DNA of 18,379 nucleotides. It comes from Actinomycetota bacterium. Its GTDB lineage: Bacteria; Actinomycetota; Actinomycetes; S36-B12. Made by a program: the position numbers and the translations under genes. This document shows positions 1-6,516 of this stretch, in pieces. Under the pieces are notes generated by a model, which did not search any database, was not told the DNA's origin, and saw only the letters and a program-made list of their open reading frames with translations. Location: contig VGBQ01000028.1 of the NCBI GenBank assembly GCA_016870425.1, positions 1 through 18,379 on the forward strand, written 5' to 3'. Every line of letters starts with the position of its first letter. Position 1 is the stretch's first letter.

Positions 1-23
1 AATTGCCGGCGACGGAATCCTCC

Positions 24-785
24 CTAGGCGCCGTAGCGGCGCTGGCGGGCGGCGTAGGCGCGCATCGCCCGCAGGAAGTCGACGTGCCGGAAGTCCGGCC
101 AGTAGGCCTCGCAGAAGTAGAACTCCGAGTGGGCGCTCTGCCACAGCAGGAACCCGGAGAGCCGCTGCTCGCCCGACGTGCGGATGACGAGGTCGGGGTC
201 GGGCTGGCCGCGGGTGTAGAGGTGCTCGGCAATGTGCTCGACGTCGATCATCGAGGCGATGTCCTCGACCGATGTGCCCTCCTTCGCGTGCTCCGTGAGC
301 AGCGAGCGCACGGCATCGACGACCTCGCGACGACCGCCGTAGCCCACCGCGACGTTGACCAGGATGCCGTCGGTGTCAGCGGTGGATTCCGCCGCCTGCT
401 TGAGCAGTCGCGCGGTGCGATCAGGCAGGAGGTCCAGAGCACCCACGGGGTGAATGCGCCACCGCCCGGTCTCGGCGAGCCCGGTCACCGTCTCCTCGAT
501 GATCGCCTGCAGCGCGGCGAGCTCGGGCTCGGGCCGAGAGAGGTTGTCGGTGGAGAGCAGCCAGAGAGTGACGACCTCGACATCGGCCTCCTCGCACCAG
601 CCGAGGAACTCCACGATCTTGGCCGCTCCCGCGCGGTGGCCCACGTCGCTGGCCGACCCCTGGCTCGTCGCCCAGCGCCTGTTGCCGTCAAGGATGACCC
701 CGACGTGCCGGGGTCTGCGGTCCGGCGGGATCTGGCGCAGCAGCCGACGCTCGTATGCGCCGTAGAGGACGTCAGTCAGACCCAC
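24..785 (-). CDS. uppS: cis-prenyltransferase (isoprenyl diphosphate synthase, UppS family)
   Basis: Condenses isopentenyl diphosphate onto an allylic diphosphate with Z geometry, feeding the polyprenyl-phosphate lipid carriers of wall synthesis; a cytosolic, membrane-associated enzyme. The 253-residue length is normal. The first conserved block HVGVILDGNRRWA carries the catalytic Asp at about residue 33, followed by a GHRAGA block near 49, LLSTDNLSRP near 76-85, GYGGRREVVDA near 148 and the diphosphate-binding RTSGEQRLSGFLLWQ near 201. Long-chain UppS usually reads AFSTENW at the third block; LLSTDNL is closer, from memory, to the mycobacterial short-chain (Z-farnesyl diphosphate) synthase Rv1086, so the chain length is uncertain. 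The start is GTG with no Shine-Dalgarno; TAGCCT ends 6 nt upstream, so the mRNA is probably leaderless. The gene lies 9 bp after the YyaL-like gene. Family assignment is very secure; the symbol is used in the family sense. Confidence 0.95.
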   Translation of the reverse strand: MGLTDVLYGAYERRLLRQIPPDRRPRHVGVILDGNRRWATSQGSASDVGHRAGAAKIVEFLGWCEEADVEVVTLWLLSTDNLSRPEPELAALQAIIEETVTGLAETGRWRIHPVGALDLLPDRTARLLKQAAESTADTDGILVNVAVGYGGRREVVDAVRSLLTEHAKEGTSVEDIASMIDVEHIAEHLYTRGQPDPDLVIRTSGEQRLSGFLLWQSAHSEFYFCEAYWPDFRHVDFLRAMRAYAARQRRYGA

Positions 786-791
786 CCCGAC

Positions 792-797
792 AGGCTA
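792..797 (-). promoter_or_regulatory. -10 element of leaderless uppS promoter, overlapping an upstream stop codon
   Basis: On the minus strand TAGCCT is followed by exactly 6 nt and then the GTG start of uppS at 785. Its first three bases (797-795) are the TAG stop codon of the upstream YyaL-like gene. There is no Shine-Dalgarno between stop and start. This predicts an internal promoter with transcription starting at the GTG itself. Confidence 0.65.
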
Positions 798-2924
798 GTC
801 CGAGGTCGGCCTTCCGCGGGCGCCGACGCGAGCAGCGAGTGCCTCCTCCGTGGTCACGGGAGCATCGCAGGTGAACTGGCGACACACGTATGCCGCGGGG
901 GAATCGCCCACGAGCGGTCGGTCGCGCAGGAGGGGTACGTCGGTGCGGCCCGACAGGGTCGGCTCGGCGGGAGGCCCCACGGCCACGACGAGGCCGGGAG
1001 CCGTGCCCATGAGCGCGACCCGGTGCAGCTCGCGCGTCCGCGGGTCGTCCGCCGGGCCGACCACGGCCACCTCGCGTGGCCCGTCGATCAGGGCTTCGGC
1101 AGCGGCGAGCCCCCAGCCCACCCCCCGCGGAGCGCGCGCCGCCAGGGCCGTGACGATCGCCAGCGCGCGCTCCGCCGCGACGCGATGCTCGGTCACCCCG
1201 GTGTACGCCGCATACGTCAGCAGGGCCTGCGCAGCAGCGAGCCAGCCCGATGGCGTGGCGTTGTCGGCTGGATCGCGCGGTCGCAGCACAAGCTGCTCCG
1301 CATCATCGGCGGTGTCGAAGAATCCCCCCTCGCCATCGCTGAAGTGCGCGAGCACGACGTCGAGGAGGATCCCGGCGAAGGCGAGCCACTCCTCCTCCCC
1401 GGTGACGGCGTAGAGCGCGAGGAAGCCCTCGGCGACATCGGCATAGTCCTCAAGCACGGCGTCGGTGGAGCCTGCGCGCCCATCGCGGGAAGTGCGCACG
1501 AGTCGATCGCCGTCCTGGCCCGGCGGGCCGGTCACGCCGTCCCTGTCGGGCTGCCCCGCGCCGAGATGGACCGCCAGCAGCAGGTCGGCCGCACCGCGCG
1601 CGGCGTCGACCCACTCGGGCTCGTCGAGGAGTGCACCGGCCTCCGCCAGCGCAGCGATGGCCAGGCCATTCCAGGCGGCCACGACCTTGTCATCACGCCC
1701 GGGCGGCACCCGCAACGCACGCGCGTCGAAAAGCTGGCGGCGGAGGCGAGCCCACCGCTCGGCATCGCCCGGGTCGCGCAGCATCTGGAGCGTCGACGCA
1801 CCGTGCTCGAAGGTCCCCGCGGGCGTCACCTCGAGCAGTGCGGCAGCCCAGCGCCCGTCGTCCTCGCCGAGCACGTCGATGAGTTGCTGCGGCGTCCAGG
1901 CGTAGAACTTGCCCTCCACTCCTTCGCTGTCCGCATCCCACGCGGCGGCGAAGCCGCCCTCGGGGGTGCGCATATCGCGCAGGAGGAACTCCGCCGTCTC
2001 GCGCACGATGCGCTCGGCGAGTGGGTCGCCGGTCGCGCGCCACCAGTGGAGATAGACGCGCAGGAGTAGCGCGTTGTCGTAGAGCATCTTCTCGAAGTGC
2101 GGCACGACCCAGGAGTCATCGACGGAGTAGCGCGCGAAGCCGCCGCCGAGCTGGTCGTACATCCCGCCGCGCGCCATCGCCTCGCAGGTGCCCTGCACCA
2201 TAGGGAGGGAGTCACTCGGGCCCTGCGGGTCGGCAGAGCCGCCCCTGGCGGGCTTGCCGGTGCGGGCGGCGTGGCGGAGCAGGAACTCCAGCACCATCGA
2301 CGGCGGGAACTTCGGCGCGCGGCCGAAGCCTCCGCGCGTGACGTCGTAGGACTGGTGCAGGGCCGCGACCGCGGCGTCCAGGTCGGTCGCGGAGGGAGGG
2401 GTGCCCTCGGAGGCGACTGCGCGCTCGCGCTGCTCCAGCGCCTTGGTGATGCGCTCAGCCGCGCCGGCCACCTCGTCTCGACGGTCGCGCCATGACTCGG
2501 TGATGGCCGTGAGCAACTGGGGGAACGACGGCATGCCATGGCGCGGCTGCGGCGGGAAGTACGTGCCGGCGTAGAAGGGCCTGCCGTCTGCATCCGCGAA
2601 GACGCTCATGGGCCAGCCGCCGTGGCCGGTGAGCGCGACGGTGGCGTCCATGTAGACGGAGTCGACGTCGGGGCGTTCCTCGCGGTCGACCTTGATGCTC
2701 ACGAAGTTGTCATTGAGGAGCTGTGCGATGGCCTCGTCCTCGAAGGACTCATGCGCCATCACGTGGCACCAGTGGCAGGCGGAGTAGCCGACGGAGATGA
2801 AGACGGGGACGTCGCGGCGACGCGCCTCAGCGAAGGCCTCCTCGCTCCACTCCCACCAGTCGACCGGGTTGCCGGCGTGCTGCTGGAGATACGGAGAGGT
2901 GGAGTCGGCAAGGCGATTGGCCAT
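795..2924 (-). CDS. YyaL/SSP411 family protein: thioredoxin-like domain plus six-hairpin domain (DUF255)
   Basis: 709 residues, a normal length for this widespread, poorly characterised family (bacterial YyaL, human SPATA20). The N-terminus (about 1-160) is a thioredoxin-like fold: SPYLQQHAGNPVDW at 10-23, a CHWC redox-type motif at 50-53, then DREERPDVD near 80 and GGWPM near 102. The rest (about 190-700) looks like an alpha/alpha six-hairpin glycosidase-type toroid, with FPPS, HFEKMLYDNA and WDADSEG blocks typical of the family. No signal peptide, so cytosolic. The reading frame is open for 80 more codons upstream, but that extension is low-complexity and unlike the family; the MANRLADS start is where family members begin. 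No Shine-Dalgarno is visible; CAGACT lies 6 nt before the ATG, a weak match to a leaderless -10. The biochemical role is unknown; similarity to mannose/N-acylglucosamine isomerases and to thioredoxins is structural only. Confidence 0.93.
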   Translation of the reverse strand: MANRLADSTSPYLQQHAGNPVDWWEWSEEAFAEARRRDVPVFISVGYSACHWCHVMAHESFEDEAIAQLLNDNFVSIKVDREERPDVDSVYMDATVALTGHGGWPMSVFADADGRPFYAGTYFPPQPRHGMPSFPQLLTAITESWRDRRDEVAGAAERITKALEQRERAVASEGTPPSATDLDAAVAALHQSYDVTRGGFGRAPKFPPSMVLEFLLRHAARTGKPARGGSADPQGPSDSLPMVQGTCEAMARGGMYDQLGGGFARYSVDDSWVVPHFEKMLYDNALLLRVYLHWWRATGDPLAERIVRETAEFLLRDMRTPEGGFAAAWDADSEGVEGKFYAWTPQQLIDVLGEDDGRWAAALLEVTPAGTFEHGASTLQMLRDPGDAERWARLRRQLFDARALRVPPGRDDKVVAAWNGLAIAALAEAGALLDEPEWVDAARGAADLLLAVHLGAGQPDRDGVTGPPGQDGDRLVRTSRDGRAGSTDAVLEDYADVAEGFLALYAVTGEEEWLAFAGILLDVVLAHFSDGEGGFFDTADDAEQLVLRPRDPADNATPSGWLAAAQALLTYAAYTGVTEHRVAAERALAIVTALAARAPRGVGWGLAAAEALIDGPREVAVVGPADDPRTRELHRVALMGTAPGLVVAVGPPAEPTLSGRTDVPLLRDRPLVGDSPAAYVCRQFTCDAPVTTEEALAARVGARGRPTSD

Positions 2925-2930
2925 GGGAGG

Positions 2931-2936
2931 AGTCTG
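2931..2936 (-). promoter_or_regulatory. possible weak -10 (CAGACT) for the YyaL-like gene
   Basis: CAGACT, a nAnnnT match to the -10 consensus, ends 6 nt before the ATG at 2924, the same geometry as the strong leaderless promoters in this window. The first base deviates from TANNNT, so this is tentative. The roughly 160 bp between 2925 and the MFS remnant at 3089 holds no recognisable gene. Confidence 0.3.
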
Positions 2937-3088
2937 CCCCGTGCGCCGGCCACCTGCGGAATACCCCACCACTGCGGTTGCGCGAGTAGCCGAGATCCGT
3001 AGCCTCCTCGCAGCGGGGAGTGAATCTCCGGAGGACTCGCGGGCCCCGTCCAGTGCACCTGTCTCGACGACGCTAAGGGCCAAGCCCC

Positions 3089-3643
3089 ATGCTGTCCAGC
3101 ACCTCATGCTGCAATCCCAAGGAGCTCGCGAGTTCGCACCTGAGCCCCGCGCTCGCGCAGGCACCGGAGCAGGCGACGCCCGCCCACCGCGGGGCAGCGC
3201 GGCCCACCGGACCGACCGCCGACCTCCTCGTCGTCGGCGACATCGTCACGAACAATCCGGCAGCACCGACGGCAGAGGCCATGGGCGCCGTGTCGTCTTC
3301 GCGCACGATGGTCGGCCAGTTCTGGTACGCCCTCGGCCTGGCCGGGTCCACCGTGCTCATCGACGGGCTCACCCGCAACGCCGTCGCCAACAAGCTCGGC
3401 CCGTCAGCAGGGACTGAGCTGGAGCAGTGGTCGGCCTCAGGCGGTAAGCCCAGCAACACGTCGGTGCTGCCGGATGCCGCCTTCGCCTTCAGTGCGTCCT
3501 TCGCCGTCACCATGGTGGTACTTGCGGTGACGGTGGTCATCGCCGGAATCGCAGCCTTCCTGCTGCTGAAGAGGTTCCAGCACGCCGATCCCCCGCACAC
3601 TCACGACCGTCACCCGCCCGTGGAGGCTACGAGCGGTCCGTGA
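3089..3643 (+). pseudogene. C-terminal remnant of a DHA2-type MFS exporter
   Basis: An open frame of 184 codons of which the last 140 or so resemble the end of a 14-TM drug exporter. TADLLVVGDIV then AEAMGAVSSSRTMVGQFWY align with the conserved turn and Q-x-x-G-x-x-L-G stretch before TM13; ALGLAGSTVLIDGL continues that helix; a periplasmic loop follows; and a final hydrophobic helix (about residues 131-159) ends in KRF and a His/Asp-rich tail. The first 40 residues look like random GC-rich translation. A TAA at 3074 closes the frame upstream, and no upstream frame shows the missing twelve helices. Full DHA2 proteins are about 450-550 residues, so this cannot be a working pump. The 3' end overlaps the convergent PAS gene by 17 bp. 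No promoter or Shine-Dalgarno is apparent. Recognition is by motif only; an independent small two-TM protein is the alternative. Confidence 0.55.
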
Positions 3644-3980
3644 TGTCGAGGGAGATCCCGCACAGCCCTACGACGTTGCCTGCTCCATCGGTGAGTGGCG
3701 CCTTGATGGTCCAGTAGACCCGCTCTTCGCCGGTCTCCTTCACGACATCGCGCTCCTCGCGCGCGACGGCCTGGCCGGATGTCATCACCGCTTCGTCATT
3801 GACCTTGAGGTCGTTGGACACCTCTAGGTCGAAGAACTCGCTGTCGTCGTGACCGACGATCTCGTCGAGCGGGGCCCCGAAGATCTCCTGGACCATGCGG
3901 TTGGCATAGGTGTAGCGACCCTGGCGATCCTTGCTGTAGACCGCGATGTCCAGGGTGTCGAGAATGGTCTCGGGCGTCAT
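3627..3980 (-). CDS. stand-alone PAS domain protein
   Basis: 117 residues that make up almost exactly one PAS domain with its PAC tail. ILDTLDIAVYSKDRQGRYTYANRM (5-29) is the first strand pair and helix; the helix with EIFGAPLDEIVGHDDSEFF follows at 32-50; EERVYWTIKAPLTDGAGNVVGLCGISLDITDR at 85-116 forms the last three strands and ends in the classic D-I-T-D. There is no kinase, GGDEF, HTH or membrane segment, so it must act through a partner or as a ligand/redox sensor. The ATG has a good Shine-Dalgarno (AGGGAG at 3992-3987, spacer 6) and a likely -10, TACTCT at 4017-4012, giving a leader of about 25 nt. That promoter shares bases with the oppositely directed -10 of the YqhA fragment. No histidine kinase or cyclase is nearby to suggest a partner. 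Confidence 0.85.
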   Translation of the reverse strand: MTPETILDTLDIAVYSKDRQGRYTYANRMVQEIFGAPLDEIVGHDDSEFFDLEVSNDLKVNDEAVMTSGQAVAREERDVVKETGEERVYWTIKAPLTDGAGNVVGLCGISLDITDRS

Positions 3981-4011
3981 GGCACGCTCCCTGCATCGGT
4001 GAGGTATCCGG

Positions 4012-4021
4012 AGAGTACCCT
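4012..4021. promoter_or_regulatory. bidirectional promoter core with overlapping -10 elements (copy 1)
   Basis: AGAGTACCCT contains TACCCT on plus (4016-4021), 6 nt before the GTG at 4028, and TACTCT on minus (4017-4012), about 35 bp before the PAS gene start. The two hexamers share the central TA. The same arrangement recurs at 4766-4775 in front of the intact YqhA gene. Confidence 0.55.
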
Positions 4022-4027
4022 GCCACC

Positions 4028-4093
4028 GTGCGTCGGATCACCGAATTGTCACGCTACGTCGTCGTGCTCCCATCGCTCGGTGCCCTCGTCGGC
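4028..4093 (+). pseudogene. 5' fragment of a second YqhA-family gene
   Basis: The first 22 codons match the start of the intact YqhA-family gene at 4782: MRRITELSRYVVVLPSLGALVG against MRKIIEASRYVVVLPAVGALVG. Several differences are synonymous third-base changes (TCA/TCC, GTG/GTC, CTC/CTG, CCA/CCC, GCC/GCT), so this was a diverged paralogue under protein-level selection, not a recent copy. Its leaderless promoter survives (TACCCT, 6 nt, GTG). After the GGC codon ending at 4093 the similarity stops abruptly and the DNA becomes antisense lipase sequence. The reading frame nonetheless stays open to 4681 and would give a 217-residue chimeric peptide if translated. Confidence 0.7.
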
Positions 4094-4759
4094 GGCACCG
4101 GCCAGCAACATGATCATGTGCGGGTCGGGCGGGCCCTCAGGGCCACCGAGGGCCGATCCCAGGCTCGCGGCGTTCGCCAGCGGGATGAGCCCGGGCGACA
4201 TGGGCACGATGCCCACGAGCGTGAGGTCGCCGTAGTCCTGCGCATCGAGTTCGGCGACGGCCGCCGCGGCAGCAGCGCCCTGAGACCAGCCCATGCAGCC
4301 GAGTTCGGTGCCGGCGCCGATGTCCATCGATCGCGCAGCGTGCGCGATGGTGACTGCATCGAGCGCGTTGGTCCGGTTGACCATGTAGTGGTGCATGCCG
4401 GGAGTGCCGAGACCCTGGTAGTCCGTCGCGCAGACGATCCAGCCCGCGTCGATGAAGTCCTGCAGGCCCGGGATGCCGTAGTCGATGAATCGTGTGGACT
4501 CGGGCGTGAAGTAGATCGTCAGCTCACGAGCGGGATCCGGCTGGCTCGACGGGCAGGCCGCATCGCCGATGCCGGTGGTGCCGTGCGCCCAGGTGAGGAT
4601 GGGCCGGTCGGTGCCAGCGGCGGCAGGAGCGACGACGAGGCCCGTCGACTCGGTGGGGTTGCCCTGATAGTCACGGGATGAATAGCGAATGCGCCAGGCC
4701 TTGGCCCCCGTGATCGACGTGTCGATCTCCTCGCGATGGTGGAACTGTCCGGGAGTCAT
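4049..4759 (-). pseudogene. lipase/esterase-like alpha/beta hydrolase, C-terminus lost
   Basis: 236 codons from ATG 4759. Reads like the N-terminal part of a secretory-lipase-type alpha/beta hydrolase: substrate-binding strands with PILTWAHGTTG (oxyanion region, about 53-63), IVCATDYQGLGTPG near 108-121, and a nucleophile elbow GWSQG with Ser at about 159. Family members are normally 350-420 residues and carry the acid and His further on; here the hydrolase sequence stops about 70 residues after the Ser, and the last codons (RWEHDDVA and the stop) are the antisense of the YqhA fragment. No convincing catalytic His and no signal peptide are present, so it is probably inactive. The start at 4759 is preferred over the open frame to 4795 because TACTCT (4771-4766) lies exactly 6 nt upstream, giving a leaderless mRNA, and because the longer frame would run into the divergent gene. 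Confidence 0.7.
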
Positions 4760-4765
4760 CGACGA

Positions 4766-4775
4766 AGAGTAGCCT
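4766..4775. promoter_or_regulatory. bidirectional promoter core with overlapping -10 elements (copy 2)
   Basis: AGAGTAGCCT holds TAGCCT on plus (4770-4775), 6 nt before the GTG of the YqhA-family gene at 4782, and TACTCT on minus (4771-4766), 6 nt before the ATG of the lipase gene at 4759. Both transcripts would be leaderless and the two hexamers share the central TA, so the two start sites lie only 22 bp apart and RNA polymerase can bind in only one direction at a time. Confidence 0.65.
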
Positions 4776-4781
4776 CTGCAC

Positions 4782-5297
4782 GTGCGCAAGATCATCGAGG
4801 CATCCCGCTACGTCGTCGTCCTGCCCGCGGTGGGTGCTCTCGTCGGCGCTCTCGTGCTGATCGTCATCGGGCTATGGGAGATCGGCGAGGCGATCTACAA
4901 GCTCGCCCGTCTCGACGTGGAGCTCAAGGCCTCGATCGTGTCCGTGCTCACGGCGGTCGACACCCTCTTGCTCGCGACCGTCCTGCTGGTCATCGGGTAC
5001 GGCCTTTACGAGCTCTTCGTCGACGATGCCGTCGAATTGCCGGCCTGGCTTCAGATCCACTCCCTCGACGACCTCAAGGGCAAGCTCATCGGCGTCGTCG
5101 TCGCGGTGATCGCTGTCGTCTTCCTCGGCGAACTCGTCGAGGGCAAGGACCCCGAGGGCGTCATGCTCTTCGGCGTCGGCGCAGGCGCCCTGGTCCTGGC
5201 ACTCGCTGCTTTCTCCTACGCCACGCGTGCTGCAGGCAAGCCCGGCAAGGACGGCGCGTCGGATAGCGCGTCCGACAGCACGTCCGCAAGCAAGTAG
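4782..5297 (+). CDS. YqhA family (UPF0114) membrane protein
   Basis: 171 residues with four predicted membrane helices at about 9-32, 52-78, 105-122 and 126-148. The N-terminal MRKIIEASRYVVVLP, the long second helix with DTLLLATVLLVIGYGLYELF and the third helix with VFLGELVEGKD fit the UPF0114/YqhA family, whose function is unknown. A short hydrophilic Ser/Asp/Ala tail follows. GTG start without a Shine-Dalgarno and with a -10 6 nt upstream. A truncated paralogue lies 750 bp upstream. The pheA gene begins 10 bp downstream but has its own -10 across this gene's stop codon. Confidence 0.85.
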   Translation: MRKIIEASRYVVVLPAVGALVGALVLIVIGLWEIGEAIYKLARLDVELKASIVSVLTAVDTLLLATVLLVIGYGLYELFVDDAVELPAWLQIHSLDDLKGKLIGVVVAVIAVVFLGELVEGKDPEGVMLFGVGAGALVLALAAFSYATRAAGKPGKDGASDSASDSTSASK

Positions 5298-5300
5298 GGT
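5295..5300 (+). promoter_or_regulatory. -10 element of leaderless pheA promoter, overlapping the yqhA-like stop codon
   Basis: TAGGGT begins with the TAG stop of the YqhA-family gene (5295-5297). Seven nt later comes the ATG of pheA at 5308. No Shine-Dalgarno precedes that ATG. Confidence 0.6.
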
Positions 5301-5307
5301 TCCGCGC

Positions 5308-6177
5308 ATGTCCGACGACGGTGCGCGCGCGCCCCGGGTCGTCGCCTACCAAGGCGAGCCCGGATCCAACTCCGACGCGGCCAGCCGCCAGGTCCACCCC
5401 GACCTCGACCGGCTTCCCTGCGCGACCTTCGAGGATGTCTTCGCCGCCATCGATGAGGGTCAGGCCGACCTCGCGATGATCCCGGTGGAGAACTCGATAG
5501 CCGGTCGCGTGGCCGACATCCACCACCTGCTGCCCGAGTCGGGCCTGCACATCATCGGCGAGCACTTCATGCCGATCCACTTCGCCCTGCTGGGCGTGCC
5601 GGGCGCCACTGAGGCCGGCATCACGACAATCCGCAGCCACTCGCACGCACTGGGGCAGTGCCGGCAGTTCATCCGCGATCACGGCTGGCGCTCGGTCGTC
5701 GCGGACGACACCGCTGGAGCGGCCCGTGAGATCGCCGAGGCGGGCGATCCGACCGTCGCCGCGCTGGCTCCCGCGCTCGCCGCCGAGCTCTACGGCCTCG
5801 ACGTACTCCAGCAGGACGTCGAGGACGAGCACCACAACACGACACGATTCCTCGTCCTCGCCCGCGAGTCGACGACGCCGCCGGTGGATGCGGGCCCGAT
5901 GATCACGACGTTTGTCTTCCGCGTGCGCAACGTCCCCGCTGCGCTCTACAAGGCGATGGGCGGCTTCGCGACCAACGGCGTCAACATGACGAAGCTGGAG
6001 AGCTATCAACTCGGCGGCAGTTTCTCCGCGACGCAGTTCTACGCCGACGTCGAGGGCCACCCCGAGGAGCGTCCACTCGCGCTCGCACTCGAGGAGCTGG
6101 AGTTCTACACGGCCTACCTGCGCGTGCTCGGCACCTACCCCGCGAGCCCCTTCCGCGACAGCGTCTCGGCGGGCTAG
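5308..6177 (+). CDS. pheA: prephenate dehydratase
   Basis: Converts prephenate to phenylpyruvate in phenylalanine biosynthesis; cytosolic. 289 residues: catalytic PDT domain (about 10-186) and C-terminal ACT regulatory domain (about 199-277). Visible PDT motifs are AYQGEPGSNSD (13-23), ADLAMIPVENSIAGRVADIH (53-72), HALGQC (113-118), DDTAGAAREIAE (133-144) and the essential N-T-T-R-F at 177-181. In the ACT domain, NVPAALYKAMGGFATNGVNM (208-227) and LESYQLGG (230-237) are the allosteric phenylalanine-binding parts. No chorismate mutase domain is fused. The sequence pattern is the one I recall from alphaproteobacterial enzymes, unlike the mycobacterial YLGPEGTFTEAA type. The ATG at 5308 is chosen because TAGGGT stands 7 nt upstream and the family's first strand begins shortly after; the frame is open further upstream but inside the yqhA-like gene. 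Its stop overlaps that of the convergent SMR gene in a shared CTAG. Confidence 0.96.
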   Translation: MSDDGARAPRVVAYQGEPGSNSDAASRQVHPDLDRLPCATFEDVFAAIDEGQADLAMIPVENSIAGRVADIHHLLPESGLHIIGEHFMPIHFALLGVPGATEAGITTIRSHSHALGQCRQFIRDHGWRSVVADDTAGAAREIAEAGDPTVAALAPALAAELYGLDVLQQDVEDEHHNTTRFLVLARESTTPPVDAGPMITTFVFRVRNVPAALYKAMGGFATNGVNMTKLESYQLGGSFSATQFYADVEGHPEERPLALALEELEFYTAYLRVLGTYPASPFRDSVSAG

Positions 6178-6497
6178 GCCCTGCTCTCGCCCATCGTGAT
6201 GGCCACGACGCCGATGACCACGATGACGATGCCCGACACCGTGAGCAGGCTGAGCCGCTCGCTGAAAATCAGCCAGCCCCCGACGGCAGCACCCACGGTG
6301 CCGAGGCCGGCCCACAGTGCGTATGCCGGGCCGACGTCGAGAGTCTTGAGCGCGAAGGCGAGCAGCGTGAAGGCCAGGCCGTAGCCGACGACAACCGCCA
6401 CGGACGGCCACAGCTTCGAGAATCCATCACTGGCCTTGAGCGAGAGTGTGCCGACGACCTCCGCGGCGACGGCGAGCACGAGGAGCACCCATGCCAT
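6174..6497 (-). CDS. small multidrug resistance (SMR) family efflux protein
   Basis: 107 residues, the standard SMR length, with four helices at about 2-19, 30-50, 57-78 and 84-103. The membrane-embedded essential Glu is at position 13 (AAEVVGTLSLK). The TM3 signature GPAYALWAGLGTVGAAVGGW (56-75) with Tyr59 and Trp62 corresponds to Tyr60 and Trp63 of EmrE, so an EmrE-like drug/proton antiporter, working as an antiparallel dimer, is more likely than a guanidinium exporter (Gdx); the substrate cannot be read from the sequence. Start ATG at 6497 has a strong Shine-Dalgarno, GGAGGG at 6508-6503 with a 5-nt spacer. It lies 19 bp after the double-TetR gene on the same strand: a regulator-pump operon, presumably repressed by that regulator. 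Confidence 0.92.
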   Translation of the reverse strand: MAWVLLVLAVAAEVVGTLSLKASDGFSKLWPSVAVVVGYGLAFTLLAFALKTLDVGPAYALWAGLGTVGAAVGGWLIFSERLSLLTVSGIVIVVIGVVAITMGESRA

Positions 6498-6516
6498 CGC
6501 GGCCCTCCACCCTCGG

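Noticed and set aside
1..23. AGGGAGG-like sequence on the minus strand just after the uppS stop, as a Shine-Dalgarno for a gene beyond the window.
   Set aside because: No start codon follows within the visible bases, so nothing can be supported.
3..2069. A 688-codon plus-strand open frame covering uppS and much of the YyaL-like gene.
   Set aside because: It is antisense to two secure genes, has no recognisable domain and shows the Gly/Arg/Ala-rich composition of a mirror frame in GC-rich DNA.
2925..3164. An 80-residue N-terminal extension of the YyaL-like protein.
   Set aside because: The extension is low-complexity and not family-like, whereas MANRLADSTSPYLQQHAGNP is the usual family start.
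4760..4795. A 12-residue extension of the lipase frame to 4795.
   Set aside because: It would overlap the start of the divergent YqhA gene; the ATG at 4759 has a -10 exactly 6 nt upstream.
5161..6411. A 416-codon minus-strand frame opposite pheA.
   Set aside because: pheA on the plus strand has all family motifs; the antisense frame is an Arg/His/Val-rich shadow with no domain.
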